A stretch of 64,000 nt of DNA from SIG565 sp045613385 (GCA_045613385.1 JAZLAW010000023.1:1-64000), one strand, 5' to 3'; numbered from the stretch's first letter, positions 17,379 through 26,391 are shown. Notes: a model not told the origin generated them from the sequence alone. Numbers and translations: made by a program.

Positions 17379-18455
17379 TTATTTTTCGTAATATACTTGG
17401 CCTTCAATAATGGTTGTACGAAGATTGTATTCCTCATCCAACACTATGAAATCTCCGTCATAGCCCACTTCGATTTTACCCTTTTTAATACCGAGTAACT
17501 CGGCAGGTGTTTGCGAAGCCATTCTAAAGGCATCTTTTTCGGGAATGCCAAACTCGATTGCCTTTTTAACACAGTCAAGCAAGAAACTTGTGCTACCGCT
17601 GATTGTTCCCGAGCCATCGGCTAACATACATTTGCCATCTTTAACAATAGTTTTCATGCCGCCAAGACCGTATTCTCCATCGGGAAGACCTGCGGCTTCG
17701 ATTGAGTCGCTTATAAATACGGTCTTCTCGGGACCAAAAGCACGGTAAATAAGCCACACTGCACCGCGGTGAACGTGTATACCGTCGCAAATAAGTTGAG
17801 CATAAATATGTTTTTCTACCGCTGCACCTATAACGCTTGGTGCTCTATGTAAAATAGGCGGCATAGCATTAAAGGTATGGGTAAGACAGTTGGCACCGTT
17901 TTCAATAGCTTCCATAGCCATATCATAGTCACACTCAGTATGACCTATAACGGTTATCGCCTTGCTGTTTTTTATAAAATCCATAGCACCGGGAAGTTCG
18001 GGGGCTAATGTTACCATACGCATATTGGGGAACTTTTCAAACTCTTCCAATACAGGATTTCTAAGATAATCAGGGTTTTGCGCTCCCCTTTTATTGTAAC
18101 TTAAGTAAGGACCTTCTGCGTGGAATCCTAAAACACGCGCACCTTTTACTGCATCAATATCTATATTTGTTGCTTTTTCGAGCATTTCATAAGGAATTGT
18201 AGAAGTTGTAGGAAGAAATGCGGTTGTACCGCGTTTTGCCAACACATCCGCCATCTCTTCTATTTGACCGTCGTTTGCTTGTAGGCCCATAGCCGCGTGT
18301 GTATGTACATCTATAAGACCTGAGAAAACCTTATTACCTTTAACATCGTAACCAGTTTTATCGGTTTTGCCGATTGCAGTGATTTTGCCGTCGGTTACAG
18401 TAATATCGGTAATTTCGCCATTAATTTTTGCATTTTTTATTACTAAATTTTTCAT
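17379..18455 (-). CDS. nagA: N-acetylglucosamine-6-phosphate deacetylase
   Basis: A 358-residue amidohydrolase converting GlcNAc-6-P to GlcN-6-P and acetate. Visible features are the metal motif GLIDVHTHAAMG near residue 46, GFHAEGPYLS with the metal-binding Glu, the histidine in VIGHTEC, LTHTFNAMPP, and the catalytic Asp in VFISDSIEA. Last gene of the amino-sugar operon, four bases after the kinase gene. Confidence 0.95.
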   Translation of the reverse strand: MKNLVIKNAKINGEITDITVTDGKITAIGKTDKTGYDVKGNKVFSGLIDVHTHAAMGLQANDGQIEEMADVLAKRGTTAFLPTTSTIPYEMLEKATNIDIDAVKGARVLGFHAEGPYLSYNKRGAQNPDYLRNPVLEEFEKFPNMRMVTLAPELPGAMDFIKNSKAITVIGHTECDYDMAMEAIENGANCLTHTFNAMPPILHRAPSVIGAAVEKHIYAQLICDGIHVHRGAVWLIYRAFGPEKTVFISDSIEAAGLPDGEYGLGGMKTIVKDGKCMLADGSGTISGSTSFLLDCVKKAIEFGIPEKDAFRMASQTPAELLGIKKGKIEVGYDGDFIVLDEEYNLRTTIIEGQVYYEK

Positions 18456-18459
18456 ACTA

Positions 18460-19545
18460 TTAACCTAAAGTACCCCGAATAAATTTTGACATTTCATCAA
18501 GCTTACTATCTATATCCTGTGCTAACTTAAACTGATTTCTTGCCCTTACTAAGTTGTGTTCAGGATATTTTGTTCTGAAATATGTATCGCCGTTTAGATA
18601 GTCGGCCAAGAATCTTATACCGCACTCATATGTCAACAATTCAATGGAAAATGGTAAAAGTTCTATCTCTTTTTGGGTAAGTACGGGTGCTACTTGACTT
18701 AAATAACCTTTTGTGAATGATGCGAACTTATCAAAATCAAGATAAACTTTTGATAAATCGGGATCATCTTCAATAGTGTTATTACCCGCAAAACGAAGTG
18801 CATCACCGTAATCATAGAGATATGATCCCGGCATAACTGTATCAAGGTCAATTACGCAAACGCCTTCACCTGTTTCCTTATCCAGCAAAACGTTATTAAG
18901 CTTGGTATCATTGTGTGTTACACGAAGCGGAATTGAGCCATCTTTTAAACCGTTGGCCACTACACCTATGCGGTCTTTCATACTCAATGCATACTCAACT
19001 TCGGCCTTGACAGAATCTAATCTGCCCGCCTTGTTTTCCTTGATAGCGGTTTCAAGATGTCCGAAACGTACGGGTGTATTATGGAAATCTACAATAACTT
19101 CGAATAATGTATCCGCCGGATACTCGGCCAACATATTCTGGAACTTACCGAATGTGGCGGCAACTGTATAAAGCTGTTCTGCTTTTTCGGCAACATTTAT
19201 GCTTATGGCATCTATAAAAATCATAAGTCTGTATGTGTCACCATCTACCACCGCGATATTCTTGCCATCTATTGTCTTTATAGCAGTAAGTGTTTCACGC
19301 TCGGTGTCGCCACCGTATGCCGCAATTTTCTTTTTAAGGTATTCCGTAACATTTACAAAGTTTTCCATAAGTCCTTCAGGATTTTTGAAAACTGCAGTGT
19401 TAATTTGCTGCAAAAGATAAGCCTTTCCTTCAGATACAAAACGGAAGGTGTGGTTAATGAGACCGTCGCCATATGGCGCAAAATCGCATATGCCATCTTC
19501 TGAAAATCCGTACTGTGAGAGAACCTTTACTATTTTCTTATCCAT
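18460..19545 (-). CDS. APH-family kinase, likely N-acetylhexosamine kinase
   Basis: A 361-residue aminoglycoside-phosphotransferase-fold kinase resembling NahK. The catalytic loop HNDTKLNN lies near residue 211 and the metal motif VIDLDTVMPG about 20 residues later; both are intact. The N-terminus (GDGLINHTFRF) matches the nucleotide-binding lobe of this family. Sandwiched between nagB and nagA, so an amino sugar is the likely substrate. NahK makes the 1-phosphate, whereas NagA and NagB need the 6-phosphate, so the site of phosphorylation is open. Start follows GGAGATG. Confidence 0.75.
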   Translation of the reverse strand: MDKKIVKVLSQYGFSEDGICDFAPYGDGLINHTFRFVSEGKAYLLQQINTAVFKNPEGLMENFVNVTEYLKKKIAAYGGDTERETLTAIKTIDGKNIAVVDGDTYRLMIFIDAISINVAEKAEQLYTVAATFGKFQNMLAEYPADTLFEVIVDFHNTPVRFGHLETAIKENKAGRLDSVKAEVEYALSMKDRIGVVANGLKDGSIPLRVTHNDTKLNNVLLDKETGEGVCVIDLDTVMPGSYLYDYGDALRFAGNNTIEDDPDLSKVYLDFDKFASFTKGYLSQVAPVLTQKEIELLPFSIELLTYECGIRFLADYLNGDTYFRTKYPEHNLVRARNQFKLAQDIDSKLDEMSKFIRGTLG

Positions 19546-19565
19546 AAGTATACATCTCCGTGTCT

Positions 19566-20276
19566 TTATTTTTTACTGTATATAACAGTTACATCACTGT
19601 GGAGTTGCAAAATAGATGCCGGAACTTCGGGTGTAATCGGACCAAAGAATGCTTTTTCGAGAATTTCTTTTTTATTTTCACCGTTTGCTACGAGAAGCAC
19701 ACGCTTTGCACCCATAATGCCACCCATACCCATTGTTACGGCAGCACGGGGAACTAAATCTTTACTTGCGAAAAATCGTGCATTGGCTTCGATAGTTGAT
19801 TCATCAAGAGATACCTTGTGTGTCGCCTTTGTAAAGCAATCATCAGGTTCGTTAAAACCGATATGCCCATCAAGACCGATACCTAAAAGCTGCAAGTCTA
19901 TGCCACCGAATGAAGCTATGATATTGTCATATGCGTTACATTCCTTTTCGATATCTTCTGCAATACCACTTGGAACAAATGTGTTTGCTTTGTCTATATT
20001 TATATGGTTGAAAAGATTGTCATTCATAAAATAACGATAACTCTGGTCATTATCTCCATCGAGACCGATATATTCGTCAAGATTTATGCTTTTAACCGAT
20101 GAGAAATCAATGTCACCGTTCTGATTTTTCTTAATAAGTTCTTTGTATGTGCCGACCGGTGAAGAACCTGTTGCAAGTCCTAAAACCGAATCAGGTTTAA
20201 GTGTAACCTGAGCCGCAATTATATTTGCCGCCATTTTACTTAACTGTTCATAATTTTCTACTTCAATAAATCTCAT
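19566..20276 (-). CDS. nagB: Glucosamine-6-phosphate deaminase
   Basis: A 236-residue isomerase/deaminase giving fructose-6-P and ammonia, feeding glycolysis. Motifs LGLATGSSPVGTY, SINLDEYIGL (catalytic Asp) and GIGLDGHIGFNEP (catalytic His) are present. The C-terminal allosteric tail of the E. coli enzyme is missing, as in Bacillus NagB. First gene of the operon; start behind AAGGTGG. Confidence 0.95.
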   Translation of the reverse strand: MRFIEVENYEQLSKMAANIIAAQVTLKPDSVLGLATGSSPVGTYKELIKKNQNGDIDFSSVKSINLDEYIGLDGDNDQSYRYFMNDNLFNHINIDKANTFVPSGIAEDIEKECNAYDNIIASFGGIDLQLLGIGLDGHIGFNEPDDCFTKATHKVSLDESTIEANARFFASKDLVPRAAVTMGMGGIMGAKRVLLVANGENKKEILEKAFFGPITPEVPASILQLHSDVTVIYSKK

Positions 20277-20305
20277 AATACGACCACCTTAACATATTTT
20301 ACTAT

Positions 20306-20334
20306 ATCATAATATATTTTTAGCAAAAAGTAAA
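20306..20334 (-). promoter_or_regulatory. Promoter of nagB-kinase-nagA
   Basis: Minus strand: -35 TTTACT (20329-20334), 17-base spacer, -10 TATGAT (20306-20311). No NagR (dre) operator was recognised. Confidence 0.55.
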
Positions 20335-20347
20335 GGTTTATTTATGG

Positions 20348-20376
20348 TTGACAAGAAATAAAAATGGTGGTAGAAT
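20348..20376 (+). promoter_or_regulatory. Promoter of the trpB T-box leader
   Basis: -35 TTGACA (20348-20353), 17-base spacer, -10 TAGAAT (20371-20376). Divergent from the nag promoter. Confidence 0.8.
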
Positions 20377-20382
20377 TATAAA

Positions 20383-20650
20383 AAAATAAACCGAAGAGAA
20401 AGAATAGTAGTTTTATTTATTACTTTAAAGAGAGTCGCTGTCGGTGAGAATGCGATAAGCTAAGAATATTACGAATGGGCTTTTGAGGGCGGACCGAACA
20501 TTTAGTAGGCTCCGACGGGGTGCGTTTCCGTTAACATCTACGCCGCATATTTTAGTATGCGTTACAGAGGGAAAACTCTTTTGTTTTAATTTGGGTGGTA
20601 CCGCAGGATGATTTTATCTTGTCCCATATATTTGGGGCAAGTTTTTGTTT
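20383..20650 (+). promoter_or_regulatory. Trp-specific T-box riboswitch
   Basis: Leader upstream of trpB. Stem I contains AGAGAGTCG and a GGTG apical element; the specifier loop reads GAA-TGG at 20473-20478, a Trp codon (TGG 20476-20478), fitting the downstream gene. The antiterminator bulge GGGTGGTACCGC lies at 20593-20604. The terminator stem CTTGTCCC/GGGGCAAG (20618-20641) ends in TTTTTGTTTTT. Uncharged tRNA-Trp should favour antitermination. This leader accounts for most of the 459-base gap between nagB and trpB. Confidence 0.9.
20618..20650 (+). terminator. T-box terminator of trpB
   Basis: Eight-base-pair stem with one G-T pair, loop ATATATTT, then a T-run. Part of the T-box switch. 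Confidence 0.85.
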
Positions 20651-20663
20651 TTAGGAGAAATTT

Positions 20664-20699
20664 ATGTTTATTTTATCAAAACGATGGCGTAATAATTAA
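20664..20699 (+). CDS. Putative Trp leader peptide
   Basis: An 11-codon ORF (MFILSKRWRNN) between the T-box terminator and trpB. AGGAG at 20653-20657 lies six bases before the ATG, an ideal spacing. It has one Trp codon at 20685-20687. Thirty-six bases separate its stop from the trpB start; in that gap CTTTTC (20700-20705) can pair with GAAAGG (20720-20725), covering the trpB ribosome site. The arrangement recalls the Bacillus anti-TRAP operon, where a T-box is followed by a Trp leader peptide. Expression is unproven. Confidence 0.5.
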   Translation: MFILSKRWRNN

Positions 20700-20735
20700 C
20701 TTTTCAAAAACAATCTACTGAAAGGAATATTTATT

Positions 20736-21971
20736 ATGAACAAGTATAAAGATTTTGACAACTATTTAAAAGAATTTCCGAGTGAAGACGGCTATTTCGG
20801 TGAGTATGGCGGAGCTTATCTGCCCGAAGAACTTATCCCCGCATTTTTGGAAGCCGACAATGCTTATGAAGCTATTTGTCACTCGGCACAATTTATAAAC
20901 GAACTCAGGAGAATCCGCAAAGATTTCCAGGGACGTCCTACCCCGGTTTATCACTGTGAACGTCTTTCACGTCTTTTCGGTAACTGCCAGATATATTTAA
21001 AAAGAGAAGACTTAAACCACACCGGTGCACACAAACTTAATCACTGTATGGGTGAAGGCTTACTCGCAAAATATATGGGCAAGAAAAAGTTAATCGCTGA
21101 AACAGGCGCCGGTCAACACGGCGTTGCATTAGCTACCGCTGCAGCTTACTTCGGACTTGAATGCGACATATATATGGGCGAAGTCGACATCGAAAAACAG
21201 AAGCCTAATGTTATCCGTATGAAAATGCTCGGTGCCAATGTTATTCCTGTAACAAAGGGTCTTAAAACCCTTAAGGAAGCAGTTGATGCCGCATTTGATG
21301 CGTACCTTAAAGAATATGACCACGCTATATATTGCATCGGCTCTACTCTTGGTCCACATCCGTTTCCGAAAATGGTACGTGACTTCCAGTCGGTTATCGG
21401 CATTGAAGCAAGAGAGCAGTTTTTGGATATGACAGGTATTATGCCCGATGCTATATGCGCTTGTGTCGGCGGCGGTTCAAACTCACTTGGTATGTTCACC
21501 CCGTTCCTTGCAGACCCTGTTGAAATTTACGGTGTTGAGCCTCTCGGAAAAGGTGAAAATGTCGGTGACCACGCTGCTACAATGAAGTTTGGTACAAAGG
21601 GACGACTCCACGGATTTGACAGCTATCTGTTACAGGATGAAAACGGTGAGCCCTTACCTGTTTATTCAATCGCAAGCGGTCTTGACTACCCCGGTGTAGG
21701 TCCTGAACATGCGTATCTCAGAGACAAAGGCAGAATCCACTACGAAACAGTCTCGGATGATGAAGCAATGGAAGCTTTCTTCTTACTTTGCCGTTACGAA
21801 GGTATTATCCCTGCTATTGAGAGTTCACACGCCTTAGCCTATGCTATAAGATATGCCAAAGAGCACAAATCAGGTTCTATACTTGTATGTCTCTCAGGCC
21901 GCGGTGACAAGGATATTGATTATGTATATGAAAAATACGGTTGCGGTGAGCAATTCAATTTAGAAAAATAA
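20736..21971 (+). CDS. trpB: Tryptophan synthase beta subunit (orphan)
   Basis: A 411-residue PLP enzyme joining indole and serine. The Schiff-base lysine is K100 in HTGAHKLNH (usual form HKINN), followed by AETGAGQHG with the catalytic Glu, and CVGGGSNSLGMF for phosphate binding; LSGRGDKD closes the family pattern. It is TrpB1-like in length and motifs. No trpA or other trp gene is near, so it may work on scavenged indole or pair with a distant TrpA. Controlled by the Trp T-box. Confidence 0.93.
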   Translation: MNKYKDFDNYLKEFPSEDGYFGEYGGAYLPEELIPAFLEADNAYEAICHSAQFINELRRIRKDFQGRPTPVYHCERLSRLFGNCQIYLKREDLNHTGAHKLNHCMGEGLLAKYMGKKKLIAETGAGQHGVALATAAAYFGLECDIYMGEVDIEKQKPNVIRMKMLGANVIPVTKGLKTLKEAVDAAFDAYLKEYDHAIYCIGSTLGPHPFPKMVRDFQSVIGIEAREQFLDMTGIMPDAICACVGGGSNSLGMFTPFLADPVEIYGVEPLGKGENVGDHAATMKFGTKGRLHGFDSYLLQDENGEPLPVYSIASGLDYPGVGPEHAYLRDKGRIHYETVSDDEAMEAFFLLCRYEGIIPAIESSHALAYAIRYAKEHKSGSILVCLSGRGDKDIDYVYEKYGCGEQFNLEK

Positions 21972-21984
21972 CATAAACTAAAGC

Positions 21985-22013
21985 AAAATGCCGTTCGATC
22001 GAACGGCATTTTT
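21985..22013 (+). terminator. Terminator of trpB
   Basis: Perfect 12-base-pair palindromic stem AAAATGCCGTTC with loop GATC, followed by TTTTG. Confidence 0.9.
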
Positions 22014-22036
22014 GTATATTATATTTATAATATATA

Positions 22037-22065
22037 TTGACAAATCACACATTTTTTGATTTAAT
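22037..22065 (+). promoter_or_regulatory. Promoter of the aminotransferase-secDF operon
   Basis: -35 TTGACA (22037-22042), 17-base spacer, -10 TTTAAT (22060-22065). Confidence 0.65.
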
Positions 22066-22129
22066 AAATTATATATGCTTTTAGATTCAAGGTATACACC
22101 CTACGGGGTTTTCAATGGAGGCGATAAGT

Positions 22130-23407
22130 ATGCCAAGCTATATTAGTATGACCGCCGCCCAGCGCGAAGCGGAAATGATAAAGGTAAAGGAAGAATATGA
22201 GCATCTGAAAAATATGGGCACCGCACTTGATATGACGCGCGGAAAACCCGGTTTTGACCAGATGGATGTAAGCAGCAGAATATTTGACCTTGTAGGCAAC
22301 AATACAACCGGTTATAAAAACTGCGAAGGTACCGACTGCCGTAATTACGGCGGACTGGATGGTCTTATTGAACTGAAGCATCTTTTTTCACAGATTATGG
22401 GAATTGACCAGTCGCAGATAATCGTAGGCGGTAACTCTTCACTCAATATGATGTATGACACCATCGCTCAGGCTATGACACACGGTTTTGGCGACAAACC
22501 CTGGCTTTTGCAAGAAAAGGTTAAGTTCTTATGCCCCGCACCGGGCTATGACCGACACTTTGGTATCTGTGAGCATTTTGGCATCGAAATGATACCCGTA
22601 AAAAACACTCCGAACGGTCCGGATATGGATATGATTGAAGAGCTTGTAAAAGATGAAACGGTTAAGGGTATGTGGTGTGTGCCTAAATACTCAAACCCCG
22701 AAGGTATAACCTACTCTGACGATACCGTAAGGCGCCTTGCCGCCCTTAAACCTGCGGCTAAGGACTTCCGCATTATGTGGGATAACGCCTATGCTATACA
22801 CGACTTGTATGATGAAGGTGATACCCTTCTTAATATTTATGATGAGTGCGTCAAGAACGGCACTGAAGACAATATTATTATGTTTACATCAACTTCGAAA
22901 ATAACCTTCCCAGGTGCTGGTGTTGCTGCTGAAGCGGCAAGTCCTAAAAACGTAGAAATGTTAAAGAAGCGTATGACACATCAGACCATCGGTCCGGATA
23001 AATTAAATCAGCTCCGTCACGCGAGAATGTTCCCGAATTTTGATTTACTCAAAGAGCATATGAAGGAACACGCAAAAATATTAAAGCCAAAATTCCAAGC
23101 GGTGCTTGATGAACTGAACGAAAAACTTTCAGGTAAGGAAATTGCTTGGTGGACAAATCCAAAGGGCGGATATTTTATAAGCATAAATGTTTTACCGGGC
23201 TCAGCTAAACGTGTGGAAGAACTTTGTGCTAAAGCAGGGCTCAAACTCACAAGTGTTGGTGCTACCTATCCTTACGGAAAGGACCCGGACAACAGCAATA
23301 TTCGTATTGCTCCATCCTATCCTTCGGTAGCAGAAGTAAAACGTGCATCAACAATTCTCTGCTGTGCTATTAAGTTAGCTGCACTTGAGAATTTGTCTAA
23401 AGCATAA
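22130..23407 (+). CDS. Class I/II aminotransferase, aspartate type
   Basis: A 425-residue PLP aminotransferase that I match to the atypical aspartate aminotransferase family (Asp_aminotransf/MocR-like) rather than AspC. Supporting stretches are DMTRGKPGFDQ near the start, VGGNSSLNMMYD, PKYSNPEGITYS, MWDNAYAIHD (PLP-binding Asp) and TSTSKITFPGAG with the Schiff-base lysine near residue 257. The start at 22130 is chosen because the upstream ATGGAGG is its ribosome site. An 18-base gap to secD implies one operon, with no obvious functional link. Confidence 0.85.
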   Translation: MPSYISMTAAQREAEMIKVKEEYEHLKNMGTALDMTRGKPGFDQMDVSSRIFDLVGNNTTGYKNCEGTDCRNYGGLDGLIELKHLFSQIMGIDQSQIIVGGNSSLNMMYDTIAQAMTHGFGDKPWLLQEKVKFLCPAPGYDRHFGICEHFGIEMIPVKNTPNGPDMDMIEELVKDETVKGMWCVPKYSNPEGITYSDDTVRRLAALKPAAKDFRIMWDNAYAIHDLYDEGDTLLNIYDECVKNGTEDNIIMFTSTSKITFPGAGVAAEAASPKNVEMLKKRMTHQTIGPDKLNQLRHARMFPNFDLLKEHMKEHAKILKPKFQAVLDELNEKLSGKEIAWWTNPKGGYFISINVLPGSAKRVEELCAKAGLKLTSVGATYPYGKDPDNSNIRIAPSYPSVAEVKRASTILCCAIKLAALENLSKA

Positions 23408-23425
23408 AGAAAAGGAGAAAAAGCC

Positions 23426-24799
23426 ATGAAAGCAAAAAATAAAGGCAAGGCAACATTTTTTGTTGTGTTGTTTCTTATCCTGGCTCTTACATTTACCGCA
23501 TTTTTCGGTATATCGAGCTATTATGGTGACACACGACTTGTCCACATCAAAGGCGCAAATGACATCCGCTGGGGTATTGATATAAGCGGTGGTGTCGAAG
23601 CAGTGTTCTCACCCGATATAAAAGACGTAGAAATTACAAATGATGATATGGCATCGGCCAAGACAATCATAGAAAAACGTCTTATGGCAGATAATGTAAC
23701 AGACTACGAAGTATATGCAGACAATTTAAAACATCAGATTATCGTACGTTTCCCCTGGTCTGCAAACGAAACTACCTTCGACCCGATGGCAGCCATCAAC
23801 AAGCTTGGCAAAACCGCAGTTTTATCCTTCTGTGCAGACACAGATAAATCGAAGGTTTTGTTAAGCGGTTCTAAAGATATCGCTTCTGCGTCAGTTGCTA
23901 TTGACGAAAAAAACAACTATGTCGTAAGTCTTAAATTCACAGATTCCGGTATGTCTAAATTTTCAGAAGCCACAGGCAAATATCAACAGATTTCCATCTG
24001 GATGGATGATGAAATGATTTCAGCTCCTACAGTTGATGAAAAGATAACAAGCAACAACGCTATTATCACCGGTAACTTTACCGCCGAAACCGCTCAAGAC
24101 CTTGCAAACCAGATTAACGCAGGTTCTCTCCCCTTCGCTCTAACGGTTGATGACAGCAAACTTCAGGTAATATCGCCCACACTCGGTGCTAATGCTCTGA
24201 ACGTTATGATAATTGCAGGTTCTGCCGCATTTATTCTCGTTTGCTTACTTATGATTATTCGTTATCGCATTCCCGGTGTTATTGCTTCCATCGCACTTCT
24301 TGGACAACTTGCAGGTGTTATAGCTTGTACATCAGGTTACTTCTCAGGGCTTGACAGTTTCACACTCACCATCCCCGGTATTGCGGGTATCATACTTTCA
24401 ATCGGTGTGGGTGTTGACGCCAACGTTATTTCATTTGAACGTATCCGTGAAGAATTTGAAAAAGGTAAGACTATTGACGGTGCCATTTCAATGGGATATC
24501 AAAACAGTTTAAGCGCTATTATCGATGGTAACGTTACAATATTTATAGTAGCTGTTGTTCTTATGGGTGCTTTTGGAACACCCGACAGTTTACTTGCTAA
24601 AATTTTCTCACCTATTATGGGACTGTTCGGTTCTTCAATTACAGGTTCCATATACTCGTTCGGTTACACACTTATCATAGGCGTTGTGTTCAACCTTGTT
24701 ATGGGTGTATATGCTTCGAAGCTTATGATGAAGAGCCTTTCAAAATTCAACTGTATGCGTAAACCCTGGTTATTCGGAGGTGCTAAAAATGAAGACTAA
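23426..24799 (+). CDS. secD: Protein translocase subunit SecD
   Basis: A 457-residue accessory subunit of the Sec translocon using proton motive force to complete export. The first helix is at about 8-28, the periplasmic-type P1 region begins DIRWGIDISGGVEAVFSP, and five C-terminal helices include the family motifs GIAGIILSIGVGVDANVISFERIREE and GNVTIFIVAVVL. Separate from SecF here, unlike the fused SecDF of Bacillus. Start behind AAAGGAG. Confidence 0.96.
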   Translation: MKAKNKGKATFFVVLFLILALTFTAFFGISSYYGDTRLVHIKGANDIRWGIDISGGVEAVFSPDIKDVEITNDDMASAKTIIEKRLMADNVTDYEVYADNLKHQIIVRFPWSANETTFDPMAAINKLGKTAVLSFCADTDKSKVLLSGSKDIASASVAIDEKNNYVVSLKFTDSGMSKFSEATGKYQQISIWMDDEMISAPTVDEKITSNNAIITGNFTAETAQDLANQINAGSLPFALTVDDSKLQVISPTLGANALNVMIIAGSAAFILVCLLMIIRYRIPGVIASIALLGQLAGVIACTSGYFSGLDSFTLTIPGIAGIILSIGVGVDANVISFERIREEFEKGKTIDGAISMGYQNSLSAIIDGNVTIFIVAVVLMGAFGTPDSLLAKIFSPIMGLFGSSITGSIYSFGYTLIIGVVFNLVMGVYASKLMMKSLSKFNCMRKPWLFGGAKNED

Positions 24800-25727
24800 G
24801 TTTAATATCGATTTTACCAAAACATTAAAACCAGTAGCCATCATTTATGCCGCCGTAATAATCTTGGGAATTGTTTTATCCTGTATCTTCGGTGTAAAGC
24901 TTGATATAAACTTTAGCGGTGGCACAAGACTTTCCTACACATATACAGGAACACTTGACAATGCAACTGTAGAAAAGACAGTAAATACTGCTCTCTCCAC
25001 TGAAGCTAATATTTCTTACAATACTTCTATCAGCGGTGCTACACAACAGCTTGTTATTACACTTCCCGGTAATTCTTCTCTTTCTACAGACAAACAAGCA
25101 GCGCTTACATCCGCCCTTAATAAGGCATTTGCAAGTAATAACATCAAAAGCTATGACTCAAACTCTGTTAGCCCGACTATTGCGGGTTCATTCTTCGCAA
25201 AGAGCCTTGTTGCTGTTTTGATTGCGGGTGCTTTGGTTGTAGTTTATGTTGGTTTCCGTTTCCGTAATATCGGCGGTGTATCTGCAGCGCTTACTGCATT
25301 TATTGCTTTGATTCTTGACTGTGTCATCGCATTCCTTGCTTGTACAGCATTCAGATTACCCGTTGACTCAAACCTTATAGCAGTTGTTTTGACATTGCTC
25401 GGTTACTCCCTTAACGACACAATCGTTATCTACGACCGTGTACGTGAAAACAAAAGACTGTATCCCGGAAAAGATATTGCAGTGCTTGTAAATGAGAGTA
25501 TTAATTCAGTAATGATTCGTACAATCGTCACTACCATAACAACCGTTCTTGCAATCACAACAATTATTGTTGTATCGGAATTTTTCGGTTTATCAACACT
25601 CCGTAGTTTCGCTATTCCAATGGCATTTGGTCTTATTTCAGGTAGTATTTCCACACTCTTTATTTCGGGTCCTGTCTGGGTACTCTGGAAGCAACGCAAA
25701 CCAAATGCTAAAGCTAAAAAGAAATAA
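24789..25727 (+). CDS. secF: Protein translocase subunit SecF
   Basis: A 312-residue partner of SecD with six membrane segments; motifs LDINFSGGTRL, GYSLNDTIVIYDRVREN and RTIVTTITTVLAI are diagnostic. The ATG at 24789 lies inside the end of secD (11-base overlap), with GGAGG as its ribosome site, implying coupled translation. Confidence 0.96.
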   Translation: MKTKFNIDFTKTLKPVAIIYAAVIILGIVLSCIFGVKLDINFSGGTRLSYTYTGTLDNATVEKTVNTALSTEANISYNTSISGATQQLVITLPGNSSLSTDKQAALTSALNKAFASNNIKSYDSNSVSPTIAGSFFAKSLVAVLIAGALVVVYVGFRFRNIGGVSAALTAFIALILDCVIAFLACTAFRLPVDSNLIAVVLTLLGYSLNDTIVIYDRVRENKRLYPGKDIAVLVNESINSVMIRTIVTTITTVLAITTIIVVSEFFGLSTLRSFAIPMAFGLISGSISTLFISGPVWVLWKQRKPNAKAKKK

Positions 25728-25732
25728 AAAAG

Positions 25733-25757
25733 AAAAGCCACTTTTAAAGTGGCTTTT
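25733..25757. terminator. Bidirectional terminator, secF/mntP
   Basis: Stem AAAAGCCAC/GTGGCTTTT between convergent genes, T-run on both strands. Confidence 0.85.
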
Positions 25758-25761
25758 TTTA

Positions 25762-26337
25762 TTATAGTTTTATAATATTCAGATGTTCAAGCAGTATTTT
25801 AATACCCATAAGTATAAGTATTATACCGCCTGTAAATTCCGCCTTGCTTTTATATTTCTTGCCGAATTTATGACCGACAAAAACACCAATGGCAGAAAGG
25901 ATGAAGGTTATAACACCAATAAAAGTGATTGCTATTGGAACATTTACATTAGGCAGTACCGCAAAGGTAATTCCTACCGCCAGAGCATCAATGCTTGTGG
26001 CTACCGCCATAACAAACATTGTTTTTGGCGAAAATGATGCATCGCTCGGTTCGTATTCACACGAGCACGATTCCTTTATCATATTAGCGCCGATAAGCGA
26101 CAATAATATAAATGCTATCCAATGGTCAAAACCGCTTATATATTTTTGGAATGATGAGCCTAAAAAATAGCCAATCAGAGGCATAAGCGCTTGAAATCCG
26201 CCAAACCAAAGTCCTGTTACCGCCATATGTATAGGCTTGAGTTTTGGTGCCGATAGTCCCTTACACACTGCAACAGCAAATGCATCCATCGAAAGACCGA
26301 CGGCCAAAATAAGTAATTCTGCTAAAGTCAAAAACAT
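25762..26337 (-). CDS. mntP: Manganese efflux pump MntP
   Basis: A 191-residue, six-helix membrane protein of the MntP (DUF204) family exporting Mn2+. The repeated signature with acidic residues inside the membrane is seen twice: GLSMDAFAVAVCKG near 15-28 and ATSIDALAVGITFA near 112-125. Its 66-base upstream gap is too short for a yybP-ykoY manganese riboswitch, so regulation differs from many homologues. Confidence 0.92.
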   Translation of the reverse strand: MFLTLAELLILAVGLSMDAFAVAVCKGLSAPKLKPIHMAVTGLWFGGFQALMPLIGYFLGSSFQKYISGFDHWIAFILLSLIGANMIKESCSCEYEPSDASFSPKTMFVMAVATSIDALAVGITFAVLPNVNVPIAITFIGVITFILSAIGVFVGHKFGKKYKSKAEFTGGIILILMGIKILLEHLNIIKL

Positions 26338-26362
26338 TCACACCTTTTTTTAAATTGAAATA

Positions 26363-26391
26363 AGTATACCATCCAAAAAAAGCACTGTCAA
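26363..26391 (-). promoter_or_regulatory. Promoter of mntP
   Basis: Minus strand: -35 TTGACA (26386-26391), 17-base spacer, -10 TATACT (26363-26368). Confidence 0.8.

Noticed and set aside
22115..22129. Upstream ATG of the aminotransferase
   Set aside because: The ATGGAGG sequence is the ribosome site for the ATG at 22130.
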